In this document: in pieces, positions 1 to 8,435 of the stretch | Position numbering within the stretch: position 1 is the first letter of the stretch | Layout: every line of letters begins with the position of its first letter | Assembly (NCBI GenBank): GCA_000787465.1 | Contig: JSYX01000207.1 | Span: 1-40,532 of the forward strand | Direction of reading: 5' to 3' | Source of the DNA: Thermomucor indicae-seudaticae | Taxonomy: Eukaryota > Mucoromycota > Mucoromycetes > Mucorales > Lichtheimiaceae | Length of the DNA: 40,532 nucleotides | Translations under genes and position numbers: made by a program | The notes under the pieces: generated by a model | What the model saw: the letters and a program-made list of their open reading frames with translations, nothing else | Told to the model about the DNA's origin: nothing | Databases searched by the model: none

Positions 1-18
1 TATATATATATATATATA
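1..18. repeat. (TA)n microsatellite
   Basis: Nine uninterrupted TA units open the window. They lie inside the intron that follows the last visible exon of the Kelch gene (donor GTGAGT at 28-23, minus strand), so they are intronic. Confidence 0.8.
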
Positions 19-1163
19 CAACACTCACCCATTCGTGAACTCGGTCCGATGCTCTGGTTACTGACATCCATCTTCTCCCAGACAAGGGTCGGGTAGTTGG
101 CTGCATTCAGGACCCAGACGTCGGAATCAAAAGGCTGCGTCGTGCCTCCGCCGTAAACGATCATCTTATCGCTCATGCAGTTCGCCGTATGCAACATCCG
201 CGCGCCAGGAGAACCTCCGGACCCGGATTGTACCGAAACTTGCAAATTCCAGGACCTGCTAGTCAGATCATAAATGTAGACTGACTAAATATACGTTTAA
301 TGTCATAGTCATATATATACGATGATGGTTTCCATTATACCTGAATCGCATCTGCGGCGTTTCCAGTGGATGTTCCACCAAAGGTAACAAGGCAATTGCA
401 AGACTGGATATAGCATGTGGTGTGTCCAGTGATAGCGGGACCATTGGATCCCGAAGTCCAGCCAAAGGAATTTGCGTCGAGCGAATAGAGACTGTTGAGG
501 ACAGCATTGGACTGCATAAATCCATTTGTATCGACGGAAGTGCCTCCATAAGTATAAATTGTGTTGTTCACCCTTGTGATTGCATATTGTGCTGATGGAT
601 TGGGAGATTCCGTACCTATCCAGATTTAAGAACATCTTCTTTTTATAGCAGGGGAGGGATTAAACTACTTACTGGAAGACGGGAAGCTCCAGCTCCAGCT
701 ATTAATATCCAATTTCTGCAGCAGGCCTCCTTGAGAAGACACATTCGAAGCGACGGTAATCATTTGTCCGGAGCTTGGTAATTGGGTTGCTTTAATGTAG
801 ACCTGAGGTAACATGGTGACGCCGGCTTGCTGTTGCGGTTGAGCATGGTACCAGGAACCGTTACGGGAATCCCAGACCCAAACGCTGGTTGAGCCGTGTA
901 CTGTTCCGCTACTGAAACTTTCTGCTGTATTTTCGGTGCCGCCATACAGAATGACATAGGGGTCGAGATAAACTGGCCTTGCTGAGGTCAACGTCCTTGC
1001 TCTTTCTCTCTCTCTCCGCAATCCCTTTCCTCATCGCAGTAGTCTTACCAGCTGCGTGACCTGCTCTCCAGGGCACGTCTGTTTGGACATTGCCCAATTG
1101 GGCACCGACAAGTGTAGTATATACAAAAGCAGCCCACCACAGTGTGGCCCGAGGACAAAACAT
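1..1163 (-). CDS. Secreted Kelch-repeat protein, 5' part (cut by window edge)
   Basis: Exons on the minus strand are 1163-1049, 981-673, 615-341 and 284-29, followed by a GTGAGT donor that leads out of the window. All junction phases agree, giving 318 residues. The N-terminus (MFCPRATLWWAAFVYTTLVG) is a signal peptide, so the protein probably enters the secretory pathway. Kelch-type blades follow: ILYGGTENT, IYTYGGTSV, CLVTFGGTSTG and MIVYGGGTT, each with an aromatic W/Y about 20-30 residues later (SWYHA, FGWTSG, RSWNL). The Kelch fold is a beta-propeller; relatives include galactose-oxidase-like and wall-associated proteins, but the part that would show catalytic residues or a membrane anchor is missing. 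Substrate and function are unknown. The start is the only ATG before the signal peptide. Its promoter faces the HMG-box gene. Confidence 0.8.
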
Positions 1164-1589
1164 ACAAGTAAAAAGTTTGAAGAGAAAACAGAGGAAGGGG
1201 TTGTTAAGGGAGAACTATGGGACGCTCTTTTTCTGTTGAACAATGGTGCAAATTAAAGGCAACGGAGTTTATGGAATCATTCAACCCGTTCGACACTGTT
1301 CTGTAGCTCTTTCCCTTGGCGTTTGGGGTTACACGGCATCCGAAAAAGGCACTCTGCGCGAAATGTCTATTCGACATATCTGCACCTAAAACTATCTTTA
1401 AGGTCGGTTTTTCTTCTTTCAAGACTACCTCAAATACATGTCCATGACGCGTCAGCTTTTCAGCAATGCAAATTCTATTACGTTTGTTTGGAAGCCGGAT
1501 GGCGCAGGAAGTCAACGTCGGAGATTCGTGTCATGCTGAACATTGCGCACGCAGCGCGTACATTTCGTTTTTCGCCGGTTCCACACAAA
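1164..1589. promoter_or_regulatory. Shared divergent promoter region
   Basis: These 426 bp separate the start codons of the Kelch gene (minus) and the HMG-box gene (plus), so both promoters must lie here or overlap the neighbouring genes. No clear TATA box or known fungal operator was recognised. The open frames in it do not look like protein. Confidence 0.5.
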
Positions 1590-3303
1590 ATGCCAAAGAG
1601 ATCACGTCTGGAAGAAGGCTTCGTATGCTCGCAATGCAACAGCAGCAATGTTCGAATATTGCAACTTGAGACACACCACGGCAAAGTGTAAATCTATCAA
1701 AAAGTGTAACAGGAGTTGCCGTCTGATAATTGTCGTATATAGACAATGCGCGAATTGCATTCATGAGTGGGAAATGACGTTGGAGGAAGTTTTCAGGGAA
1801 AACTTCAAACGCGTGAAAAGAAAGGCTGCCGAAGTCAGGGAAGAAACATTCGAGCCAGCAAGGACAGACATGAGTGAGCGGATCAAGGAGTGGCGAACAG
1901 TGCTGGAGCGACTCAATGCCAGATACGGAAAGACACATGCGTCCGGTCAAGAAGTTTCCACTGAGGAGCCACCATTCAGCCGAAATGCCTCCAGCAAAGA
2001 CATAAACGCCAGCAGTACTATTACAGAGCACCCTTTGAAATCGTACTCTGAACAAGCATTAAAACAACCGTTCCATCTCGCTGGGCGAGCCGAATCCAGC
2101 CAAAAAGTCTCCAGGAAAGAAATAAACGCCAACAATGCCACCAATACTATTACAGAAGACTCTTTGAAATCGTCATCCAAACAATCATTAAAACAACCGT
2201 TCCATCTCGCAGAGCGAGCTGAATCCAGCCGGAAAGTCTCCACCAACGTCACCACCAGTGCAATCGCAGAAGACGATTTGGAATCTTGGCCTAAACCAGC
2301 ATTGAAACAACGGGTTCAGTTTACAGAACCACCGGAAACGTTGGAATACGGCAATGAAATAGTGTGGTCATCGGATTCAGAGTTCATGCCCAGTGAACCA
2401 GAGGAGGAGGAAGAGGAGGAACAGCGGCCAAAAAAGACTCGAGCAAGGGGAGCAAAGAAGACTTCGCAAAAGGAACGGTACAAGTTGCATGCGATGCTGA
2501 TTGGTCAGATACCTGTCGAAGAAGAAGAGCCTGAAAAAGACAAAGAAGGTGTTAATGAAAAGGAAGGTGAAAGCACAAGTGAAAGCGAAGACGATGAAGT
2601 CAGGGAATACGATCCGGATGCCTTGTTTTCAGATGAGGAGGAAGATAAGCCAGCGAAACGACGACGTCGAAAGAAGGAAATTGATGACGAGAGACGCAAA
2701 AATCCTCACGCTGTTTTTCGACCTCGGCCTTCCAACAAGTTCAACCCGTTCTTTATTTTCAACAAGCAAGTTAGGGCAGACATTTGTGCAAAGCATCCAA
2801 ATCTAAGCAATGCACAAATCAGTCGGCTCGTCTCGGAAGCCTACAAGCAACTTTCACAGGTATTGTATTGTGACAGAGTCGCGCCTCTGTTTTCCCTGTA
2901 ACACTGGATTTGTTTTCAAAAGGAAGAGCGCGACAAGCTGAAAAAGGAAGCACTTGCGAAAAAGAAAGAATTAAACGAAGCACGCGGGCGTCGGTCGCGC
3001 AATGAACGGGTACCAGGGAACGGGTTCATCTATTTCAGCCGGGAAACACAGCGCGAGTTGCGGAAAGAACATCCCGAGTATACGATGAAGGACGTCAATG
3101 CGGTTGTGTCTCGAAAATGGAAAGAGCTCAGCAAGGAGGAAAAGGACAAGTACAATGAATACGCGCGCGAACTCCGGCAAAAGTTTATTGCGGAGAACCC
3201 AGAGTATTTTAAAAAGTGGAAGGACGCATCGCTTGAACGAAGACGAAGAACTCTTTACAAGAAGTATGGAATAGCTGGTACTCCAAAAGATCTGAAGGAG
3301 TGA
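1590..3303 (+). CDS. Zinc-ribbon protein with two HMG boxes
   Basis: Exons 1590-1687, 1743-2859 and 2923-3303 (531 aa). Exon 1 begins MPKRSRLEEGFVCSQC. Splicing the 55-nt intron joins CSQC to CANC about 18 residues later (HGKVQCANCIHEWE), making a C2-C2 ribbon like that of TFIIS. The middle (about residues 130-245) holds three diverged copies of a roughly 43-residue unit with the core LKQPFHLA.RAESS.KVS. An acidic Glu-rich and Lys/Arg-rich stretch follows (about 265-365), then two HMG-type segments: one around NKFNPFFIFNKQVR, interrupted by intron 2, and a better one around VPGNGFIYFSRETQREL with KWKELSKEEKDKYNEYA. HMG boxes bend DNA; the ribbon suggests nucleic-acid or polymerase contact. 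The role is inferred to be nuclear and chromatin-related. No exact orthologue is recognised. Confidence 0.8.
1985..2335 (+). repeat. Three tandem in-frame coding repeats in the HMG gene
   Basis: Units start near 1985, 2113 and 2242. Units 1 and 2 share the DNA core AAACAACCGTTCCATCTCGC and are nearly identical over about 80 bp. Unit 3 is clearly diverged (LKQRVQFTEPPE). The lengths are about 125-129 bp, multiples of three apart from small in-frame gaps, so the frame is kept. Confidence 0.8.
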
Positions 3304-3983
3304 TATTCTGCAAACGCGCAAGATAAATGTCTTATGTACATTTCTGCACTGCAAATTTTAATGTTTGAAGCTTATAAAGAACGAATTGCCCTTCGTATCT
3401 ACAGGATTTCTAGTTTGATTTTGCGTGTTTTCGAGTTTCATTTGGCGCTCTGTCCTAACCCCCTTTTTGCGCTGGCTCTTGATTCTGCTTTGCGCTCGTC
3501 CAAGCGATAGTGTTTTGCGTGGTTAATTTCTAGCTCGGCAAACAGTTAATCTTTTGTAATAGCTCGTTGTTTGCAACAATGTCCGTTAAGTCTATGTATA
3601 AGCCGGTTTTAGCTTCTTTATGCATCAGGTTAGGAAAAGTTTTGGTGGTTGACACGGAGGAAGAGAATCACCTGACAGTTCGGTTTACTGGTTTTTAGGC
3701 GTTCTGTATGGAGTTTGAAAGAACGCCTTTAGTGATTGCCCTGTACAAGACGACGCTTACGTCCGGCACATCGCGCTGACCAACCCCGTCCCGATGCTCA
3801 TGCCCGCCAGACACTGACCGAGGTGATCCACTCCGTCCTTGATACAAACCCTAACCCTTGGAGTCTCCGACACTATCGCTCGCTTTGCCTATCTGACACG
3901 GTCTCCGTCCCTCCGACTTCACCGAAGCGACGGTCAACTTTCTGGCGTTGGCCCATGGAACATGCAGCTTGTAACATCTGGTT
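3304..3983. other. Gene-free stretch with a small hairpin and eroded coding-like sequence
   Basis: No intact gene was found. A 9-bp perfect inverted repeat (AGGCGTTCT / AGAACGCCT) lies at about 3696-3729. Its right side, from 3713, recurs almost identically at 5301. The part 3735-3960 is GC-richer and codon-like in broken frames; it could be more of the LINE relic downstream, but no reverse-transcriptase motif is readable. Confidence 0.5.
3713..3736 (+). repeat. Direct repeat, copy 1 (second copy at 5301-5323)
   Basis: GTTTGAAAGAACGCCTTTAG here versus GTTTGAAGAACGCCTTTAG at 5301, both followed by a similar GAT. The copies differ by one A and one later base and lie 1.6 kb apart in the transposon-rich region. 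Confidence 0.7.
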
Positions 3984-4315
3984 CCACTGTTGGAAAGTAT
4001 TGGGTGAATTTCGGGTGAAAACCGGGTGAAAGAGCTTAATGAGAACCGGTTTTCATCCTGAAAGTCATCCGACACTTTTCCACAGTGGACAACGTTAATT
4101 TTCGGCCACGGCCTGTTAGAAATAGGTGAAAATCGTGTGCAAATTTCTCGGGTGGAGTCCATGTAATATATAATGATACAAGTGTAGGTGAGACATGCTT
4201 GTTTCTGTTGTGAGGTGAAAATCGCGTGAATTAAGGGTGAAGGTGAAAACTAGGATGAAAGAGCGTAATAAGAACCGGTTTTCACCCGAAATTCACACAA
4301 TTCTTTCCCACAGCG
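3984..4315. repeat. Foldback (inverted-repeat) element, duplicated
   Basis: The left arm 3984-4025 (starting CCACTGTTGGAAAGTATTGG) is the imperfect reverse complement of 4046-4088 (ending TTTTCCACAGTGG), leaving about 20 nt of loop: a stem of about 42 bp with roughly 80% pairing. A second inverted copy of the arm is at 4275-4315, and a direct copy of the arm-loop part is at about 4232-4280 (GTGAAAACTAGGATGAAAG versus GTGAAAACCGGGTGAAAG). No coding capacity. This resembles a foldback/MITE-type non-autonomous element. Confidence 0.65.
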
Positions 4316-4339
4316 TTCCGCGCTGTTCACGGTACGTTA

Positions 4340-4720
4340 TCAGAGGCTGCGTGCCTATTTCATCGTTTCAAGCTCCCATCAGTCCTCTCCCCTGTTTGTC
4401 GTCTTTGTCAAGTGGTTGAAGATACAGCAAGCCACTTCCTGGTACACTGTTCCTAGCGCCATTCGGTTTGGACCTCTGTCTGGTAAGCTATTTATCATGC
4501 CGATCCTGCTCTAGTTCGCCTCCTGTCTGGGATCTTTGGTCTGGGAAGACCACCTCTTCTTGTCCCAGGACCTGCTTACTGGATCGTCATCTCGCGTACT
4601 TTGCTCGCGCTGTGGCGCGCATATTGGCGCTCTATTTTTGAAGACATCCCGTTCATAGAAGGAAACGTCGTCGCCGCTGCACTTTCACTAGTGTCCAGGT
4701 TACGCCAGCCCTTGCCCTAA
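4340..4720 (+). pseudogene. LINE (non-LTR retrotransposon) 3' end, C-terminal zinc knuckle
   Basis: The frame at 4349-4480 reads a C-x2-C then H-x4-C knuckle (PVCRLCQVVEDTASHFLVHC) followed, after an in-frame TAG at 4454, by RHSVWTSVW. This is the zf-RVT motif found at the C-terminus of fungal LINE reverse transcriptases. Further on the same strand reads LLALWRAYWRSIFEDIPF and ends with TAA at 4718-4720, which matches the usual last lines of such ORFs. Stops and frame changes show it is dead. The catalytic RT domain is absent, consistent with 5' truncation, and an AATAAA lies at about 4796. Confidence 0.7.
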
Positions 4721-4818
4721 TTTGTGTATATACGTGTTCCTCTCTCGTGACTTTTCACGGCACATCACTCTTTTGATATGTGACCGTTAGACCAAATAAA
4801 TCTAGAGCTCCTCCCTTA

Positions 4819-4842
4819 CAAAAAATAGGAGTATCCTATTTT
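4819..4842. repeat. Perfect 10-bp palindrome with 3-nt spacer
   Basis: Arms AAAAATAGGA and TCCTATTTTT are separated by GTA, just after the LINE relic. The sequence that follows (GAGTGAGCGGACCTTAAACG) looks like a transposon edge, but no partner end was found in the window. Confidence 0.7.
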
Positions 4843-5518
4843 TCCCGAGTGAGCGGACCTTAAACGTATTTGAAGTCACAATCGAAAAGGTACGTACAAA
4901 AAGGGGCCCCCAAATTTGACTAATCTTCATCCTTCGGGATATCGTCTGCCATCCGGGATATTGCGGTATTTGCCCTTTGGGGTTAAAAGAAAAACTAAAA
5001 TGGAACAGTTGTCACTCTCTGCACCGGGTACTTGCACCGTCCCCATTTTTTAAAAAAATTTCGTAAAGGGAGCGTAAGTCAGAAATGTCGTGCACATTAG
5101 GGTCGTGCCATTAATGCAGAGATGTCAGTGTCCGTAACAAGACGAAAATACGATTACAGATATTCCCTTAGTTTAAGAGCACTTCTCCACTCATCATTTT
5201 ACATTTTCAAGCTTGAATGAGTCGCCTTCATCCGTCGGGCACGCACATGATTCCATTTGGCACAGCAGATTTTTTAGACGTTGTATACGATGTATTTGCG
5301 GTTTGAAGAACGCCTTTAGGGATCATCCATGTCTGTTTGGTGTCTCGCTTTTCGGTCGATGGTTTATCCGATGTGCATGTACAGTAGCTGGACTGATGTG
5401 GTTATGGTCCATTGCCAACATGCTATGAAAGCTCTGCAACTGTGTTGTGTTACATCAATCGACAGGATCTGACTTTTTGACAGATTTCTCCACTATGATC
5501 AGCATACTGATGATCAAG
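4843..5518. other. Gene-free stretch
   Basis: Only short unremarkable frames occur. It contains copy 2 of the direct repeat (5301-5323). Nothing else is supported. Confidence 0.5.
5301..5323 (+). repeat. Direct repeat, copy 2 (first copy at 3713-3736)
   Basis: GTTTGAAGAACGCCTTTAG matches the copy at 3713 with one base deleted. It lacks the hairpin partner found beside copy 1. Confidence 0.7.
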
Positions 5519-6406
5519 TTACTGTATTTGCATAGCTTCTTTTGCTGTTTCTTTATAGCCGCTGTGAGGGATGCAATGTCTTGAATTGGTCCGTCGCATT
5601 GCCATAGTGCTTCGTATTCTCTGGTGCACGCGAGAAGTCACAGAGAATGCTCGACGTTGTTCTGAGTCACTTTCTTGGACACCCACATGGAAAAAACGAA
5701 TAACGCCATGCTGGCGAGGTTTGGCTGATTGGGGCCGCGTGGATGCGTAGCGTAGAAGAGAGAGTGAGACGCTAAGAAACCATCCACAGCAAAGCGTTTG
5801 CTTGTAAAATTCCATGTGTTTAGGGTGCTGGTCCTGGGAAAATCGCGAAGATTCCTCTGTAAATGAATGTATTCGATCGGCTCTTCGGGCACAAACACAT
5901 CGAATTCCCCCCTCGTCTGCCGGTTTCACAGGGAAAGACGTGCCGAGAAACGTATAAACCTAGTCTTCACCGAAAAAGCCATACAAACCGTAGACGACAA
6001 GAAGCTGGATATCACCCGACTGTATCCTTAGCTCATTCCAGTTTGTTGAACCGGAATGAGAGTTGGTGGTTATGCTGGCACTGACATGGTCGCTGTAGCC
6101 CCCCCGGCGATGGTGAGCGCAGTCATCGAGCGCTTCATGATTTTGAAGATATAGCTCAAATTGGCTGACTAGCACCCACATCGTGTCGCTCTTCACGATT
6201 GCCTCGATGAACTGCGCTACGGCATTGATGACAAAGATGTCGAGACCATCATAGTCCGGCGGCAGCAACGTCGTCAAACAGCTATCGTCAATGCTAGCGA
6301 CGTGTTTCTTGTAATTGGCGCCGGGATTTAAGTGTTTGGAGCCCCCTTTTGGGATGATTCCTTCTGAACTACCCACTCGGTGGAACATTACATCGATCGA
6401 TTCCAA
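5519..6406 (-). pseudogene. Broken unknown coding-like region
   Basis: On the minus strand a frame from 6406 to 5960 (148 aa, around DGLDIFVINAVAQFIEAIV) ends at TAG and stays open again in the same frame from 5957 (via an ATG-less start and PADEGG) to 5519. A second frame (5898-5638, FASHSLFYATHPRG-like stretches) overlaps it and looks more protein-like, suggesting a frameshift near 5900. It lies just downstream, in transcription order, of the Ty3 Gag-protease relic, but no reverse transcriptase, RNase H or integrase motif is visible. I do not recognise it; a decayed mobile-element ORF is the best guess. Confidence 0.3.
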
Positions 6407-6482
6407 AAACTGCGCAGGGAATCCGGCTTCCCGGATAACTGCTACAAGGCAGTTTTATGTGTCAACTCCTTGCTTCCGGACC

Positions 6483-7930
6483 TTAGTGAGGAGGTCTCGT
6501 CGGCTCAGGCCACCATGTCAAAGGAGCAGCAATAGACGGCGTAATTGGTTGCTTGGATACAGCTTGAGATGTTCTAGGACAATGCCACGAGGTAGCTAAC
6601 CCAGTTAAAGATATTCCAAGGTGTGGCATGAAGTCAATACCAATGCATACACCTGGTTTGGCATGAAAATCCATAACCTCAAAATTATGAACAAGACTTT
6701 TTCCATTGTAAAAAAAATATTCAGCGATCGCGCTTGACCAATGCGTTTTATTGTGGTAGAGGATGATGCTAAGTGAATAGTTCCTGTCCGAGGAACTAAG
6801 GACCAACCAAAAGACTTGCACAAACGGGGTGAAATGGCTGAAAACGTTGTCCCAGTGTTCACAAGCGCCCAAAGCTCGGCATCCTCTATCGTAATGGGTA
6901 CATAAAACGAATCAGTATTCTGAGAAGAATAGCTGGATATGTCAAACGACTTACAGTTATTGCAAGCAGAAGCTACTGCGTCATCGATGGTAGCCATCGT
7001 GATGTCCTCGTCAAAGACATCGATCTTGAGCAACTCGTCAAGATCAACACCATCAGCAAAGGACGGTGTGGACTGCTCATGTTCGTGCGAAGGTGTGCTA
7101 CCCTGGACTTCATCCGGAGCTTGCGCAGCTTGTTGTTCCGGTCCGGACGACGATGCCATTGGCACATCCGAGGCGGCGCCAGAAGGAGTAGGTGCATTGT
7201 TTTCCTTGTTAGCCAGCGAAGAGCCACGGATTGCCATCGTAGTTGTCTTCTTGTTTTCGCAAACATGCCCCTTCCTCCAGGTGGGGGCTTCGCATCTATA
7301 GCGAGCCGTACGATCAAATTTCTTGCTGAGAGCGGGCTTGGTCGTGTGGGACACTGCTTCGGGCACTCGTCCATTGTGCTTGGCCAAAGCACTGTTTAAG
7401 ACGTGGCAGTCCTTGGTTGCACGGCTGCCCTTGCCATGGACGTCGCGATGGAGAAGGTTCCGTCCGCTGCTGTGCTTGTGACCACCACGGGCAGACGTCT
7501 GAGTCTTGGACCCGGTAACCCTGGTATGGATGAAATTGTTCGTGGTTGCACGAAGTCGCCTGGGTGAAACCACTTGCGCAAACAAGACCCTGGCTAAGGA
7601 GGCGGCTTGGTCGACCGTCGATTGCTGCTCCTTTGACATGGTGGCCTGAGCCCAGTAAAAGCGGACTTGAGAGTAAGCTTGATCCGTTTCAGGTTCCTGT
7701 CAACCTCTGGTGGCGTCTTCTGCCTGTAGAGCGGTCTTTTGTTCGTAAACGTCTTGCAAGACGTAGCAACAACATTATCCTCATAGGTCTGCGTGTTATC
7801 GGAGCGAGAGTTGTCATTGTTATAGTCCTCCGGCTCCAGGATACTGGTCAAAGTGATTTGATGGTTTATTCTTAGCGTCTGCAACACGCTTTTCCATGCC
7901 AGACAAGCGTCCCAATTGACACCCAACGTT
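6483..7930 (-). pseudogene. Ty3/gypsy retrotransposon relic: Gag, zinc knuckle, aspartic protease
   Basis: Read on the minus strand: a Gag-like piece (7926-7594), then a long frame from 7639 to 6605. Its parts are a decayed zinc knuckle (RCEAPTWRKGHVCENKK, first Cys missing) and a retropepsin segment (VPITIEDAELWALVNTGTTF, then HLASSSTTIKRIG). The active-site motif should be D-T-G but reads N-T-G (AAC for Asp), so the protease would be inactive. Near 6710-6717 a run of eight A shifts the frame; the protease C-terminal part continues in another frame to 6483 (NFEVMDFHAKPGVCIGIDFM). No reverse transcriptase follows. No LTRs were found. The opposite-strand frames are shadows. Confidence 0.75.
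6503..6539 (+). repeat. Inverted copy of the Gag start (partner 7616-7652)
   Basis: The reverse complement of this 37-bp stretch matches 7616-7652 except for one or two bases. At 7639 (minus) it holds the ATG of the main Gag-protease frame (MSKEQQSTVD); here the same sequence lies on the plus strand with an in-frame stop after MSKEQQ. It sits exactly where the polymerase part should follow the protease, so it marks a rearrangement junction. Confidence 0.75.
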
Positions 7931-8435
7931 AAAGGAATTTGTGTTGCAGCGATAATTGCTGCAAATTGATGATACTTTCGTGACAGCAGCTCAAAAGGTA
8001 AGTCAAGGCGACGAAGACTCGAGCATGCAATTCAGATGCTTTGGGCGAATAAACTCGTCCTCAGCTTCCATGGACCGGTTGCCGAGTGTGACATGCTTCG
8101 CTGTCTTCGCTAGAGAGATCAAAACTATCTGACGATCTGAAATCTGATCCGATCTGAACCCATTCAGATCAGATATTTTGACCAGGATTATATCTGATCT
8201 GATCCGGTCAGATTTCAGATATCTGATTCAAAAAGGCAGGTGCTGCCATTGAAGAACTTCCACCAAGCCCCACCGCCGACATGGTTGCAGTAGATGTACT
8301 CTCCATTGACATGCGCTTAGTCCATTTGCAAAACTCAGGCACGACGGTTGCCCGTGATTTCAGTTGCGATGTGCTCATTTGCGATTGGGATAGGCTATAA
8401 AGAATGGACGCTGAAACGATTGACTCGGAACATGA
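7931..8435. other. Gene-free stretch with a GATCTGA/TCAGAT motif array
   Basis: No gene was found. From about 8125 to 8230 the hexamer TCAGAT or its complement ATCTGA occurs again and again on both strands (ATCTGATCCGATCTGAACC, then CAGATCAGATATTTTG, then ATATCTGATCTGATCCGG). Such imperfect, strand-symmetric arrays are typical of subterminal regions of DNA transposons. Confidence 0.6.

Noticed and set aside
6710..6717. A8 run as a programmed frameshift site in the Ty3 relic
   Set aside because: It falls inside the protease, not at a Gag-Pol boundary, and the element already carries an inactive active site and lacks polymerase, so an ordinary indel is more likely.
6939..7399. Plus-strand open frames opposite the Gag-protease relic
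   Set aside because: They are antisense shadows of the coding strand with Ser/Arg-rich composition and no domain.
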